Notes: generated from the sequence alone by a model not told the origin. Counted from the stretch's first letter, positions 6,642 through 14,636 are shown. The stretch is DNA of 18,499 bases from CAYOVG01 sp964407285 (GCA_964407285.1 CAYOVG010000110.1:1-18499); one strand, 5' to 3'. Numbers and translations are program-made.

Positions 6642-7493
6642 CGGATGCGCGTGGCGGGATTGGGCCACGGTAGGCTCACAGCATTTCAGGAAAAGATCTC
6701 GGAAAGTGAGCTCTTTTCAGGCTTAGAGCCCTGTTTTGGGCGTTGAAACCGACGCTTTAAGTGTGAGGGACAAAGGAGCACGGCCGGAGCCAAACGCCAC
6801 TACCTACCCGGATATGCCCGGTACATAGCCATAACGTATCGGTGCCATCACAGGGAGTTCCTGCTGAAGTTTACCAGGGACCACAGGTGTCGGCTTCACT
6901 GGCTGTTTGAGAGGAAGAATCGCTACGGCCGGCCTATGCATCGTGAACCACATGGTCACTTCCAATCACATCCATCTGCTGGTGCTGGACCGTGGGGAGT
7001 GCAAGGTCATCCCCAAATCCATGCGGCTTGCGGCAGGCAGGACTGCTCAGGAATACAATGACAGGAAGATGCGCAGAGGAGCATGCTGAGATGACCGGCT
7101 ACCATGCCACAGCGGTGGAAACGGATGATCCACCTCATCCGGTGCATCGTCTACATGGATGTGAACCTGGTGCGCGCCGGTGTGGTCGGGCACCCGTCGG
7201 AAGGGGAGAGCGGCGGTTACCAAGAGATCCAGGCGGCCCGTCAAAGCTGCGGATTGATCGATCACGAGCCGTTGATGGAGTTGCTCCATTTGCCCTCTCT
7301 GGATATGCTGCAAAACTCCCACAGAGCTTGGGTATGGCAATGTATCGGAAAGGAGAGCTGCAGTGTCCGGGACAGCAGATGGACGGAGTGCATTGCGGTG
7401 GGAAACAGGAACTTTGTGGAGGGAACCGGGCAGGAGTTGGAAATCAGGGCCAAAGGCCGCAAAGTCCGAAATATGGAGGAAGGGTGCGTGCTG
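6642..7493 (+). mobile_element. REP-associated transposase element, copy 2 (right-truncated)
   Basis: Direct repeat of 2942-3792. The left 140 bp differ from copy 1 at about 15 positions plus one indel, then 6782-7493 is identical to 3081-3792 over 712 bp by eye. The left inverted arm is kept (6717-6737); the right end is missing, because homology stops abruptly at 7493 where unrelated sequence begins. Confidence 0.8.
6780..7493 (+). pseudogene. Broken REP-associated transposase, copy 2
   Basis: Carries exactly the same frameshifts and the same internal TGA as copy 1, and in addition its start codon is ACG instead of ATG at 6780. The HUH-type motif NHIHLL and the VNLVRAGVV block are readable in separate frames. 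The final frame runs past 7493 into foreign sequence and stops at 7568, giving a chimeric ORF that is unlikely to be functional. Confidence 0.85.
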
Positions 7494-7506
7494 GGGAAAT
7501 CCCTGA

Positions 7507-7769
7507 ATAGACGGGATGACGGTGAAGGAGTTGGGGCCGCATCTTCGGGAACACCGGCCGAGATGTAAGAGGCATTACTTGCAGGCGCGTATGAACCTCA
7601 ACCGGTAAAGCGGGTAAATTTCCCGAAGTCCGGAGGAGGGATAAGAAAATTAGGCGTGCCCACTAGAGTGGATCGGCTGAGCCGGCAAGCGGTATTGCAG
7701 GTATTGCAGCCGGAGTGGGACAAAACGTTTTCGCAATTATATCGTGTGGCTTCCCCCTATCCCAATTAG
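7507..7769 (+). pseudogene. Fragment of group II intron-encoded reverse transcriptase
   Basis: Two frames together give the start of a group II intron RT: IDGMTVKELGPHLREHRP from 7507, then after a frameshift and a TAA at about 7566, EALLAGAYEPQPVKRV followed by FPKSGGGIRKLGVPT, VDRLSRQAVLQVLQPEWDKTF. These match the N-terminal and first finger blocks of such RTs (typically ...YxPxPVxRVxIPKxxGGxRxLGIPT..DRxxQQAxxQVLxPxxD). No catalytic YADD block, maturase part or intron RNA domains V/VI are present. The fragment is cut on the left at the transposase junction and on the right by the MITE-like element, whose TA supplies the terminal TAG. Confidence 0.8.
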
Positions 7770-7930
7770 AGGGTGTTATGCACTTTGAAATATCAAAACC
7801 CACAGAACATCAGGTATTACGAATATAATGCCCCGGAGGTGAGCTGGATTTTTCCGGGCCGAGGGAGCGATTTCTATTGATACTGCTTCGCGTTTGCCAT
7901 CCATGACCGCCAAAAATGCATAACACCCTC
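7769..7930. mobile_element. MITE-like element with perfect inverted ends and TA duplication
   Basis: The 162-bp element starts GAGGGTGTTATGCA and ends with its exact complement TGCATAACACCCTC. Each end is flanked by TA (7767-7768 and 7931-7932), so the repeated unit including TA is 16 bp, perfect. A TA target duplication is typical of IS630/Tc1-mariner-type elements. No transposase is encoded inside, so it would be non-autonomous. It separates the RT fragment from the GNAT gene. Confidence 0.75.
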
Positions 7931-7949
7931 TAGCCAGGAGATACGTCAA

Positions 7950-8360
7950 GTGGTTGAATACAAATGGATCAAACCGCCCCTCAGTGAGTATAAGCAGCTT
8001 CTTGAAATTGTCGGTTGGACGTCGGTCATGGCAGTATCGGACGACACGCTTCGGTCGGCCATTGACAATTCCTGGCAATGGGTTTCAGTATTTGACCATG
8101 GCAGGCTTATTGGAATGGGTCGTTTGATATCTGATGCGGCGCTTTATGCGCTGCTGTGTGATATGATCGTCCTTCCGGAATACCGGAATCGCGGGATTGG
8201 AAGCTCGATTCTCAAGATGCTGAAGGACAAGTGTGCAGAGCACGGTATTCAAAGGGTCTGGCTGTTTGCAGCCCTGGGACGAAGTGACTTTTATCAAAGA
8301 AATGGTTTTGAAATCAGGCCTGAGAATGCACCCGGAATGCAGATGAAGAAAACGGGCTGA
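7950..8360 (+). CDS. GNAT-family N-acetyltransferase
   Basis: A 136-residue single-domain acetyl-CoA-dependent acetyltransferase. Motif A is clear: the strand MIVLPEY (72-78) followed by the pyrophosphate-binding loop RNRGIGSSIL (79-88, R-x-x-G-x-G type). The late motif FYQRNGFEIRP (114-124) is also typical. The substrate is not predictable. The start is GTG at 7950 with AGGAG at 7936-7940. That ribosome site begins only a few bases beyond the TA that ends the MITE-like element, so the element may have displaced or supplied the promoter. It is followed by paired hairpins at 8550-8589. Confidence 0.85.
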   Translation: MVEYKWIKPPLSEYKQLLEIVGWTSVMAVSDDTLRSAIDNSWQWVSVFDHGRLIGMGRLISDAALYALLCDMIVLPEYRNRGIGSSILKMLKDKCAEHGIQRVWLFAALGRSDFYQRNGFEIRPENAPGMQMKKTG

Positions 8361-8671
8361 CGATGGTCCGCGGCAAGCCCCGCCCCAGATCTTCCAAACG
8401 CCATATCACAGTTCATCCGGCATGGCAGGATGGGCGAATCATGCCTACCGTAATAGGGTGATTTCCAGCCAGAATTGTGGTTACCGCTCCATTGCGGAGC
8501 GGGGACGCGAAACCTTCCCGGTACCGCCATGGGCCGGTATTTTGGATTCGGAAATCGCCTTGGGCGATTTCCGGTAAAGCGCTTACCGGTAATGCGACGC
8601 CGCAGCACCTGCCGGCAATACCGGTTCGGGTAAATCCATTTTCGGAAATCGCCTTACTCCTTTCGACAAGC
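8361..8671. other. Intergenic region between convergent genes
   Basis: No gene seen. It holds repeated CGGAAATCGCC words (8549-8559 and again around 8642-8652), CCGGTAAAGCGCTTACCGG-type palindromes, and near the right end a TTTCGACAAGCTCATGACGA stretch resembling a common dispersed intergenic repeat, which runs into the 3' end of the helicase gene. Confidence 0.5.
8550..8589. terminator. Overlapping hairpins between convergent genes
   Basis: A perfect 10-bp stem with a 3-nt loop (GGAAATCGCC-TTG-GGCGATTTCC, 8550-8572) runs straight into a second palindrome (CCGGTAA at 8571-8577 with TTACCGG at 8583-8589). The location between the GNAT gene (plus) and the helicase gene (minus) suits a bidirectional terminator, though there is no long T-run. 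Confidence 0.5.
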
Positions 8672-11077
8672 TCATGACGAGCCGTTCGAGTCGTTCGAGT
8701 CGTTTGAGTCGCTTGAAGCGTTCGAGTCGCTCGGGGCGTTCGAGTCGCTCGGGTTGTTCGGGTTGTTCGGGCCGTTTGCGCCGTCGTCGGTTTGCGCCGG
8801 TTGGAGAGCGCCGGCATCGGGGGCGTCGCCGGGTGAAGGAGGGGCATCGATGGGGGTGGGGGCATCGATGCAGGCGAGCAGTTTTTCGATGAGCGGGGTC
8901 TTGTGGACGTAAGGGATGACGAGTTTGTGGCGGGCCCGGGTGATGCCGGTGTGGATCAGCCTCCTCAAGGCGGTTTCCGCCTCCCTTGCGGCTTCCTTCG
9001 CCCCTTTCGCTCCACCGGGACCCGCGTCCGCCGGGAACCGGTCCGTCCCCACCAGGAAGACGCACGCATAATCGAGGCCCCTGGCGCTGTGGATGGTGGA
9101 CACGGCGACCCTGTCGGAAGTGACGTCGTAGAAACGCTTGGACCTGTAGTCCTCGGCGATCCAGTTGCACATGATTCCCCGCGATTCCAGGACTTCCACC
9201 AGCCGCCGGGGAACCGGCGCTCCCGAGGGCGAGAGAGCGCCCTTCGAGCGTTTGCGCGGAGAGCCGGACTTTCCCCCCGCGCCCTCTTCCTCCACGAACC
9301 TGTGCCTCGTGTAGAGGACCGCTATCTCCGAAAGGGAGTACTCCCGGTCGTCCCGCAGGGTCCCGACGGCGTCGGCAATGTAGCCGTAAAGCTCCTCCAT
9401 GTCGTTCATCCGGACCATTTCGGGCGCGGGCCCGCGCGTTTCGCAGTAAACGGCGTACATGTCTTCGGGAGCATCTTCCCGCGCCGCGCCGGCCGCTCCG
9501 GGCTCCTTTGTCCCGATGCCGGTGAGTTCATGGCCGGTCAAAATGAGGCCGCTCGATTCGCGAACGGTGGCTCCGCGGGCGTTCGTCAAAATGAGACCGC
9601 CCGATCCATGACCGGTCAACCCGAGGCCGTTCACGTCCCGGATACTCGCTTCCCGCCCGGCCGCTTCCCGCTCAACCGTCTCCCATCCGCTCGCTTCCCG
9701 CCCGGCCGGTTCCTCGCCGCCGGTCCTTCGGCCGGACTGCCCGCGGCCGCTCTCCTCCCGGCCCCGCGGCCCGCTCCCGAAGCACAGCGCGAAGCGCCTG
9801 ATTTCGGCGGTGTTGCGGTACATGGCCCGGAGTTCATCCAGCCGGGCGCCTCCTTCCACCAGCCGTGTCTTCCACGTCAGGGGACGGCCGTAGATATTCT
9901 GCTCTTCGTCGACAGCGACGGTGAGGCTTTGCTGCTTCCTGTTCCGGCCTTGCAGGGCTTCGATCACGCCGAACATCTCGTCCGTGAAGTCCTGTCCCTC
10001 GTCCACCAGGATGGCGTCGTAGCGAAGCTTCACGTCCTTCTTCAACCCCGCTCGCGCCACTTCGGCCACGAGCCGGTAGTACTCCCCGTCTTCCTGCTCG
10101 TAGCTCACCTCCTCCCCGAGTATCATCGCGCACAGCTCGAAGAAGTGGTAGACCTCCACTCCGCCCGGCCCGAGTCCGACCCCCTTCTCCGCCAGCAACC
10201 GCTTGACGAAGTTCACCAGCGCGATGTTGAAGCACACGAAGAGAACCCTCGACGTCATGGTGTACTTTCTGAGGAACGCGGCCTTGTGGACGAGGATGAG
10301 GGTCTTGCCGCTGCCCGCGGGGCCCGAGATGATGTGCCGCGAATTGGAGCAGTTCCTGGCAAGCGATTCCTGCCGGTCATCGAGGACGCTCACGCGCCGC
10401 GCCGGGTCGATGTAGACGCAGGAGTCCCGTTCGGGGGAGTCGATCCGCACCACGGGAAACAGCAACTGCTTGAGGTGCAGGTAGTCTTCCGTGGTCACGT
10501 TGAAACGAAAACGGGGCGGGAACATCTTCAGCAGCACGTTCTTGAAACAGCGTCCGCTGCTGTCGCTGCAGATTTCCGACGAGGAGTGCATGTCGTCCCG
10601 GAAGAAAATCCGGCTCGGGCTGATGATGCTGTCGAGCCCGCGGCGGCAGTACAGTTCCTTGGTGATATTTGGGAAAACCACTCCGTGCCCGAGCGGCACT
10701 CCCGGCTTGCCGTGGTACCGGGGGTCCTTGGAGAGCAGCCTGCCGTCCGCCCGTATCCGGTCGAGGAGGGATTCCAGGTACTCGCGGGCCTGGTGCAGAG
10801 GGTTCCTGAAGCTCCGCCTCTCCCGGCCCATCCGCAGAATGAAGGCGCGCGGACTGGCCTCCACGATCTGCTCCAGGGACCAGTCCTTCACTTCGAAGAC
10901 GATAATCCCCACATCCCGGCCGAAGAGGACGAAATCGGGCTCCTTCCCTTCGATGTCCGGAAGGTACCATGTCGTGTACTGACTGTCCGGCTTTGCGGAA
11001 GACTCGAGGAAGCGGTAGAACCTGCGTTCCCCCTCCGTTTTGAAGTCGCCGATACCGTCGGGAATCATTGTCGCCAT
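8672..11077 (-). CDS. NERD-domain UvrD-like DNA helicase with low-complexity insert and tail
   Basis: About 801 residues from the ATG at 11077 (806 from a TTG at 11092; neither has a clear ribosome site; numbering here uses the long form). Residues 15-120 are a NERD nuclease-related domain (D53, E67-V68-K69 in IIVFEVKDW). Superfamily 1 helicase motifs follow: Walker A GPAGSGKT (257-264), Walker B ILVDEGQDF (361-369), MYRNTAEIRRF (424-434), TIHSARGLDY (666-675) and HTGITRARHKL (714-724). Between the Walker B half and the C-terminal motifs sits a Gly/Arg/Glu-rich insert (about 441-540) with repeated LILTGHELTG- and AGREAS-like units. The last 40 residues are an Asp-Ser-Asn repeat encoded by a 9-bp minisatellite. 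NERD-UvrD proteins are thought to act in DNA processing. It starts about 65 bp after the PEP-synthase-like gene on the same strand and may be co-transcribed with it. Confidence 0.88.
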   Translation of the reverse strand: MATMIPDGIGDFKTEGERRFYRFLESSAKPDSQYTTWYLPDIEGKEPDFVLFGRDVGIIVFEVKDWSLEQIVEASPRAFILRMGRERRSFRNPLHQAREYLESLLDRIRADGRLLSKDPRYHGKPGVPLGHGVVFPNITKELYCRRGLDSIISPSRIFFRDDMHSSSEICSDSSGRCFKNVLLKMFPPRFRFNVTTEDYLHLKQLLFPVVRIDSPERDSCVYIDPARRVSVLDDRQESLARNCSNSRHIISGPAGSGKTLILVHKAAFLRKYTMTSRVLFVCFNIALVNFVKRLLAEKGVGLGPGGVEVYHFFELCAMILGEEVSYEQEDGEYYRLVAEVARAGLKKDVKLRYDAILVDEGQDFTDEMFGVIEALQGRNRKQQSLTVAVDEEQNIYGRPLTWKTRLVEGGARLDELRAMYRNTAEIRRFALCFGSGPRGREESGRGQSGRRTGGEEPAGREASGWETVEREAAGREASIRDVNGLGLTGHGSGGLILTNARGATVRESSGLILTGHELTGIGTKEPGAAGAAREDAPEDMYAVYCETRGPAPEMVRMNDMEELYGYIADAVGTLRDDREYSLSEIAVLYTRHRFVEEEGAGGKSGSPRKRSKGALSPSGAPVPRRLVEVLESRGIMCNWIAEDYRSKRFYDVTSDRVAVSTIHSARGLDYACVFLVGTDRFPADAGPGGAKGAKEAAREAETALRRLIHTGITRARHKLVIPYVHKTPLIEKLLACIDAPTPIDAPPSPGDAPDAGALQPAQTDDGANGPNNPNNPSDSNAPSDSNASSDSNDSNDSNGSS
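8684..8782. repeat. 9-bp minisatellite, 11 units, inside the helicase gene
   Basis: Eleven contiguous 9-bp units with consensus GTTCGAGTC (variants GTTTGAGTC, GCTTGAAGC, GCTCGGGGC, GTTCGGGTT). Because 9 is a multiple of 3, each unit encodes one tripeptide (Asp-Ser-Asn type) on the minus strand and length changes stay in frame. Confidence 0.85.
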
Positions 11078-11142
11078 GAGGCTGCTTTTCAACCGCTTTC
11101 ACCGGCTCCGTCCGCCGGTTTTGAAGATTACGACCACGGGGC

Positions 11143-13743
11143 CTAAGCCACCTGTCCCTGCCGGGCGAAGGTGTAGTTGCCCTTGAAAAACTCCTCAACG
11201 TACCAGTCGATCGCCCCCTCGTCGGAGAGCACCATGTCCAGCAGGCGCACGGACCCCAGGAGGCGTCCGATCATATCGAGCTTCTCCTGCAACTGCGCGC
11301 ATTCGTACTTCCTGATCTCGCCGCGCACCATATCGCCCTTGATCAGGGTCTTGAGGCCCAGCCGCTTGAGGATTTTCGCGATCAGAACGGCCCGTCTCGA
11401 CCGCCGCCCGATGTCGGCCGCGCCGCCCTTGAACGAGAAGATGATGTAGTTGTCGTTCACGTGAGAGCCGCAGTAGGCGTCGAGCAAAGCGAAGTGGTAG
11501 CCCAGCCGGGAGTTGAAGTTGACGTACTCCCTCGACAGGATCACGTAATTGGGGCCGCCCATGCGCTCGTCGGCGCTCGGGTCCGTGAATACCGATTCGG
11601 CCACGATGGAGGCGAACCCCTTCCAGTCGACGCCCACCGCTCCGAGCCACCGCACGCCGGGGTGCAACATGCCCTTGAGCAGGGACCGGAAAGGAACGGA
11701 GACCACGTCTTCCATGTCCGCCGCGGGAACGTTGGAAGGTATCGAAAGGCCGCCTCCCAGGTCCACCGCGTATATCTTCATGGGAAGCGGGGCCCTGACG
11801 CGCACCGCGGCATGCGTATCCATTTCGATATCGTCGGTTATCTTGAACATTTCACGCATGGAGACTTCGTGGGCGAACCGTATGACATCGTGGAGGGTCC
11901 GGCAGCCCTCGGGGGTGAAGTTCTCGCTCTGGGGGTCCACCAGGTTCAAGACCGCGATCTTCTTGAGGACGGAGTGGGCGGTCTTGTAGGTGGGACTGCC
12001 CTTCATGGGGTTGACGGGCTTCTTGCGCTCCAGGATGCTCTCCACGCGCCCCTGCAAAATGAGGGAATTCGTCGCATCGACGGTGATTTCCTCGCCGTGC
12101 GGAATCACCCTGGTGGCGTTTCCCGTTCCCACGAGGGTGGGAATGGAGAACTCCCGCGCGACCGACGCCATGTGCCCGGTCACGCTCCCCACGTCGGTGA
12201 CGATAGCCTGCACGCGGCCGAGAATCGCCACCAGGCGCGGCGACGTCTCCGGGGCGATGAGGATCGAGCCTTCGGGGATGTTCAACAGGTTATGGTCGGA
12301 CGTCATGACGTAGGCCAGGCCACTCGCCTTCCCGCGTGACGCGGTAGCGCCCGCGTTCAGCAAGATGGGATTGCCGGGGAACTTCTTCCGCAGTTCCTCG
12401 ACGTCCATCTTCTCCCGCGTTTCGGTCCGGGTCGTCCTCAGGTGCATGTTCAAAGGGCGCGCCTGCAGAAGCGTGATGCGCCCCTGGCGCCTCAGCGCCC
12501 ATTCGATGTCGAGAGGGACGCCGTAGTGCTCTTCCAGCATAAGGCCGTAGTCCACGAGCGTGGCGAGTTGCTCGCGCGCGAGGCACGCCTTCGCGCGGGA
12601 ATCGTCGGGCACGGCCTTCTTCTCGATTCCGCCCCCCTCGGCCAGGACGAGCATGGAGGGTTTGTCCGCAACGTTTTCCACCAGCACATCCCGCGAGATC
12701 TTGTCCACCTCGTAGTAATCCGTCTCCGACGATCCGTCCACCGCGCCCAGCCCCAGTCCCCACACCGCGTTCACCATCACCACGTCGCGCCGGTCGTCGT
12801 TGGGGTCCCTGGTGTACATCACGCCGCTCGCCACCGAACGCACCATCGACAGGCACAACACGCTCATGATCACGTACTCGTCCGGGTACCCCTTGCTGCG
12901 CCGGTAGTAGATGGCCCGCGGATTGAACATGCTGGCGACGACTTCCTTGTACGCCTGCAGGATGTTCTCCCTGTTCACGCCGAGCACCGTGGAGTGCTGG
13001 CCGGCGAAACTGGCTTCGGAATCCTCGCTGGTGGCGCTGCTCCGGACGGACAGGAGCATATTCGGGCCGAATTCCTTGCTGAGCGCATTCATTTCATCGA
13101 GTATGCAGCCTTCGAGGTCCGCCGGGAGCGGCGCCTGCTTGATGAGTTCCTTCACGCGGTCGCTTCGCCCGATCAGTTGCTCGGTGTCGTTGACGTCGAG
13201 GCCCTTGAGTATCTTCTGCGTCTCATCGTAGAGCCTGTTCGAATTCATGAAGTGGTGGCAGGCGTAAGCCGTAACGGCGAACCCCGGCGGGACGGGAAGG
13301 TGGACGCGGTTGCAGATTTCGCCGAGGCTCGCGGCCTTGCCGCCGACCTCCGGCACGTGCTCCAGGCTCAGATACTGCAGCGAAAGGGTGAGGCTGCTCC
13401 CGGCGACCGTCCGCTTGCGCACGAGTTCCCGCAGGATGTCGATGCCGAGCTGCTCGACGGTATCGAAAAGGGAGGGATACTTGCCGCCCGCGATGGCGTT
13501 GAGGTCCTCCGCGATCTCGTAGATTTGCGCCTGCAACGATTCGACTTTCTGGGTGATCACATCGAGAGAGAACGGCTTGGGTCCGTAGCAGATCTGCTCC
13601 AGTTCGGTCATGGTTTCCAGGGCTTTGTTGTTGCCTGCCAGGAGGCTTTGGAAATGCCTGTACTTTTCCTGGAAAGCGGTCTTTTCGGGCGAATCGCTCT
13701 GAAAAACTCTGTTCCTCCGAAACATGTCAAGGAATTTCCACAT
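11143..13743 (-). CDS. PEP synthase-like protein lacking the catalytic barrel
   Basis: An 866-residue protein. Residues 1-120 are a unique N-terminal region. Residues 127-435 match the nucleotide (PEP synthase/PPDK N-terminal) domain, with GGKAASLGE (134-142), VPPGFAVT and SVRSSATSEDSEASFAGQH (232-250). Residues 490-565 are the swivelling phosphohistidine domain, with the catalytic His most likely H524 in GSVTGHMASVARE. The C-terminal PEP/pyruvate-binding TIM barrel of true PpsA/PPDK is absent; residues 600-866 are an unrecognised domain. So it should bind ATP and phosphorylate a histidine but pass phosphate to another partner. The frame is open from a GTG at 13845, but GGAGG 8 nt before the ATG at 13743 supports the shorter start. 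The helicase gene follows after about 50-65 bp. Confidence 0.85.
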   Translation of the reverse strand: MWKFLDMFRRNRVFQSDSPEKTAFQEKYRHFQSLLAGNNKALETMTELEQICYGPKPFSLDVITQKVESLQAQIYEIAEDLNAIAGGKYPSLFDTVEQLGIDILRELVRKRTVAGSSLTLSLQYLSLEHVPEVGGKAASLGEICNRVHLPVPPGFAVTAYACHHFMNSNRLYDETQKILKGLDVNDTEQLIGRSDRVKELIKQAPLPADLEGCILDEMNALSKEFGPNMLLSVRSSATSEDSEASFAGQHSTVLGVNRENILQAYKEVVASMFNPRAIYYRRSKGYPDEYVIMSVLCLSMVRSVASGVMYTRDPNDDRRDVVMVNAVWGLGLGAVDGSSETDYYEVDKISRDVLVENVADKPSMLVLAEGGGIEKKAVPDDSRAKACLAREQLATLVDYGLMLEEHYGVPLDIEWALRRQGRITLLQARPLNMHLRTTRTETREKMDVEELRKKFPGNPILLNAGATASRGKASGLAYVMTSDHNLLNIPEGSILIAPETSPRLVAILGRVQAIVTDVGSVTGHMASVAREFSIPTLVGTGNATRVIPHGEEITVDATNSLILQGRVESILERKKPVNPMKGSPTYKTAHSVLKKIAVLNLVDPQSENFTPEGCRTLHDVIRFAHEVSMREMFKITDDIEMDTHAAVRVRAPLPMKIYAVDLGGGLSIPSNVPAADMEDVVSVPFRSLLKGMLHPGVRWLGAVGVDWKGFASIVAESVFTDPSADERMGGPNYVILSREYVNFNSRLGYHFALLDAYCGSHVNDNYIIFSFKGGAADIGRRSRRAVLIAKILKRLGLKTLIKGDMVRGEIRKYECAQLQEKLDMIGRLLGSVRLLDMVLSDEGAIDWYVEEFFKGNYTFARQGQVA

Positions 13744-13927
13744 GGCAATGCCCTCCACCGAGAAAAGAAATTTCCCGTACGGGACGTTTCCGCACGGAAC
13801 TTTCGGGCCATGGATGGAAGCGTCCGGAGCCGCTTCCTCAATCACTCAGATATGCTTTCGAACCCCATACGGACACGCCGAAATGCCCGATACTCCGATT
13901 CAGGCATGTAACTTGTAGACCTGACAA

Positions 13928-13955
13928 TGTATAACCTCGACTTATCATACCTCAA
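13928..13955 (-). promoter_or_regulatory. Candidate promoter of the PEP synthase-like gene
   Basis: On the minus strand, TTGAGG (13955-13950), a 16-bp spacer and TATACA (13933-13928). It would give a leader of about 180 nt before the ATG at 13743. Confidence 0.3.
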
Positions 13956-14028
13956 TCATCCCGGAATTTCCATTCAATCGTTGGCCCGGGGAGGCGCAAA
14001 GTCCGGCAAATGACGGCAGGTAGCCGTA

Positions 14029-14064
14029 ATCGTTGCCGGAAGCGCGATCGTTGCCGGAGGCGCG
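14029..14064. repeat. 18-bp tandem duplication
   Basis: ATCGTTGCCGGAAGCGCG at 14029-14046 is followed directly by a second copy at 14047-14064 with one difference (A to G). It lies just after the 3' end of the small minus-strand gene at 14089-14562. Confidence 0.75.
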
Positions 14065-14088
14065 TTTCGCCCCGTGTCGCGTAAGCCG

Positions 14089-14562
14089 CTATTCGGAATC
14101 GGCTTCCTCACCCGTGTACATCAGGATCACGAGCATATCCTGTCCCATCATGGTGGTGAAGCGGTGCGTCAGGTTGACGCGAGGATGCTTGCCGAGCCAG
14201 TTGTTCGCGGCCCGAAGGACCAGGGACGCGATTTCCTCGGCGTCGATCGAATCCTTCTGCTGGTTCCTCTTCCTGGCCACATTTTCCCTTATCCGGTTGC
14301 CGTCGAAGGCGATGATCCTTTCGTTTTCCGCGTTGTTCTTTCCGCCCTCGTCGTACATGAGGGTCAGCATGAGGTCGCCGTCCAGCAGGCCTATCCAGCG
14401 GTGGGTGATCCTTGCCTCGGAGCGCCTGGAGAGCCAGGAGTTGACGGAGTTCAGGACCGTTTCGTTGACTTCGTGGCTGTAGACATAGGACATCGCCGTC
14501 TTGTACTCATTGGCCAACGCCCTCCTGGCTCGGGTCCCGTAGAAGTTGATGATTTGTTCCAT
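14089..14562 (-). CDS. Small protein with an internal duplication, unknown function
   Basis: A 157-residue soluble protein I do not recognise. It contains two copies of a motif of about 38 residues, at 36-74 and 115-152. Each has a VLxxxNxWL helix, then xxxxLTHR or xxITHRW, then G-x-D-M/L-L-x-x-LMY strands (compare ITHRWIGLLDGDLMLTLMY with LTHRFTTMMGQDMLVILMY). The two halves are linked by a charged region (75-112, EN, RKRNQQKD). It follows the HD-GYP/PilZ gene by 74 bp on the same strand, so the two probably form an operon and may share a signalling context. The start at 14562 has no strong ribosome site. Confidence 0.75.
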   Translation of the reverse strand: MEQIINFYGTRARRALANEYKTAMSYVYSHEVNETVLNSVNSWLSRRSEARITHRWIGLLDGDLMLTLMYDEGGKNNAENERIIAFDGNRIRENVARKRNQQKDSIDAEEIASLVLRAANNWLGKHPRVNLTHRFTTMMGQDMLVILMYTGEEADSE

Positions 14563-14578
14563 GGAGATAGAGCTTTCC

Positions 14579-14613
14579 GGGTTGCGAGTTACGGGTTACG
14601 GGTTGCGGGTTGC
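14579..14613. repeat. 7-bp tandem repeat, five units
   Basis: Five contiguous heptamers, GGGTTGC, GAGTTAC, GGGTTAC, GGGTTGC, GGGTTGC, fill the gap between the HD-GYP/PilZ gene and the following small gene. They may affect spacing or transcript structure in that operon. Confidence 0.8.
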
Positions 14614-14636
14614 GCCGGTTCGCGTCGCGCAACGGT

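Larger units (their letters stand above)
13744..14088. other. Intergenic region upstream of the PEP synthase-like gene
   Basis: No gene seen. It holds a candidate minus-strand promoter (13928-13955) and an 18-bp tandem duplication (14029-14064). Confidence 0.5.

Noticed and set aside
7776..8078. 100-codon minus-strand open frame across the MITE end
   Set aside because: It combines MITE sequence with the antisense of the GNAT gene; no ribosome site or family match.
8684..8782. CRISPR-like array
   Set aside because: Units are 9 bp, contiguous and without unique spacers; it is a minisatellite inside a coding region.
8903..11146. 747-codon plus-strand open frame
   Set aside because: Antisense to the NERD-UvrD helicase, whose motifs are unmistakable; long open frames opposite real genes are expected in GC-rich DNA.
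11143..13743. Annotation as PpsA or PPDK
   Set aside because: The catalytic C-terminal PEP/pyruvate barrel is missing, so PEP synthesis should not be assumed.
12442..13911. 489-codon plus-strand open frame
   Set aside because: Antisense to the PEP synthase-like gene, rich in His/Arg/Val in the way shadow frames are.
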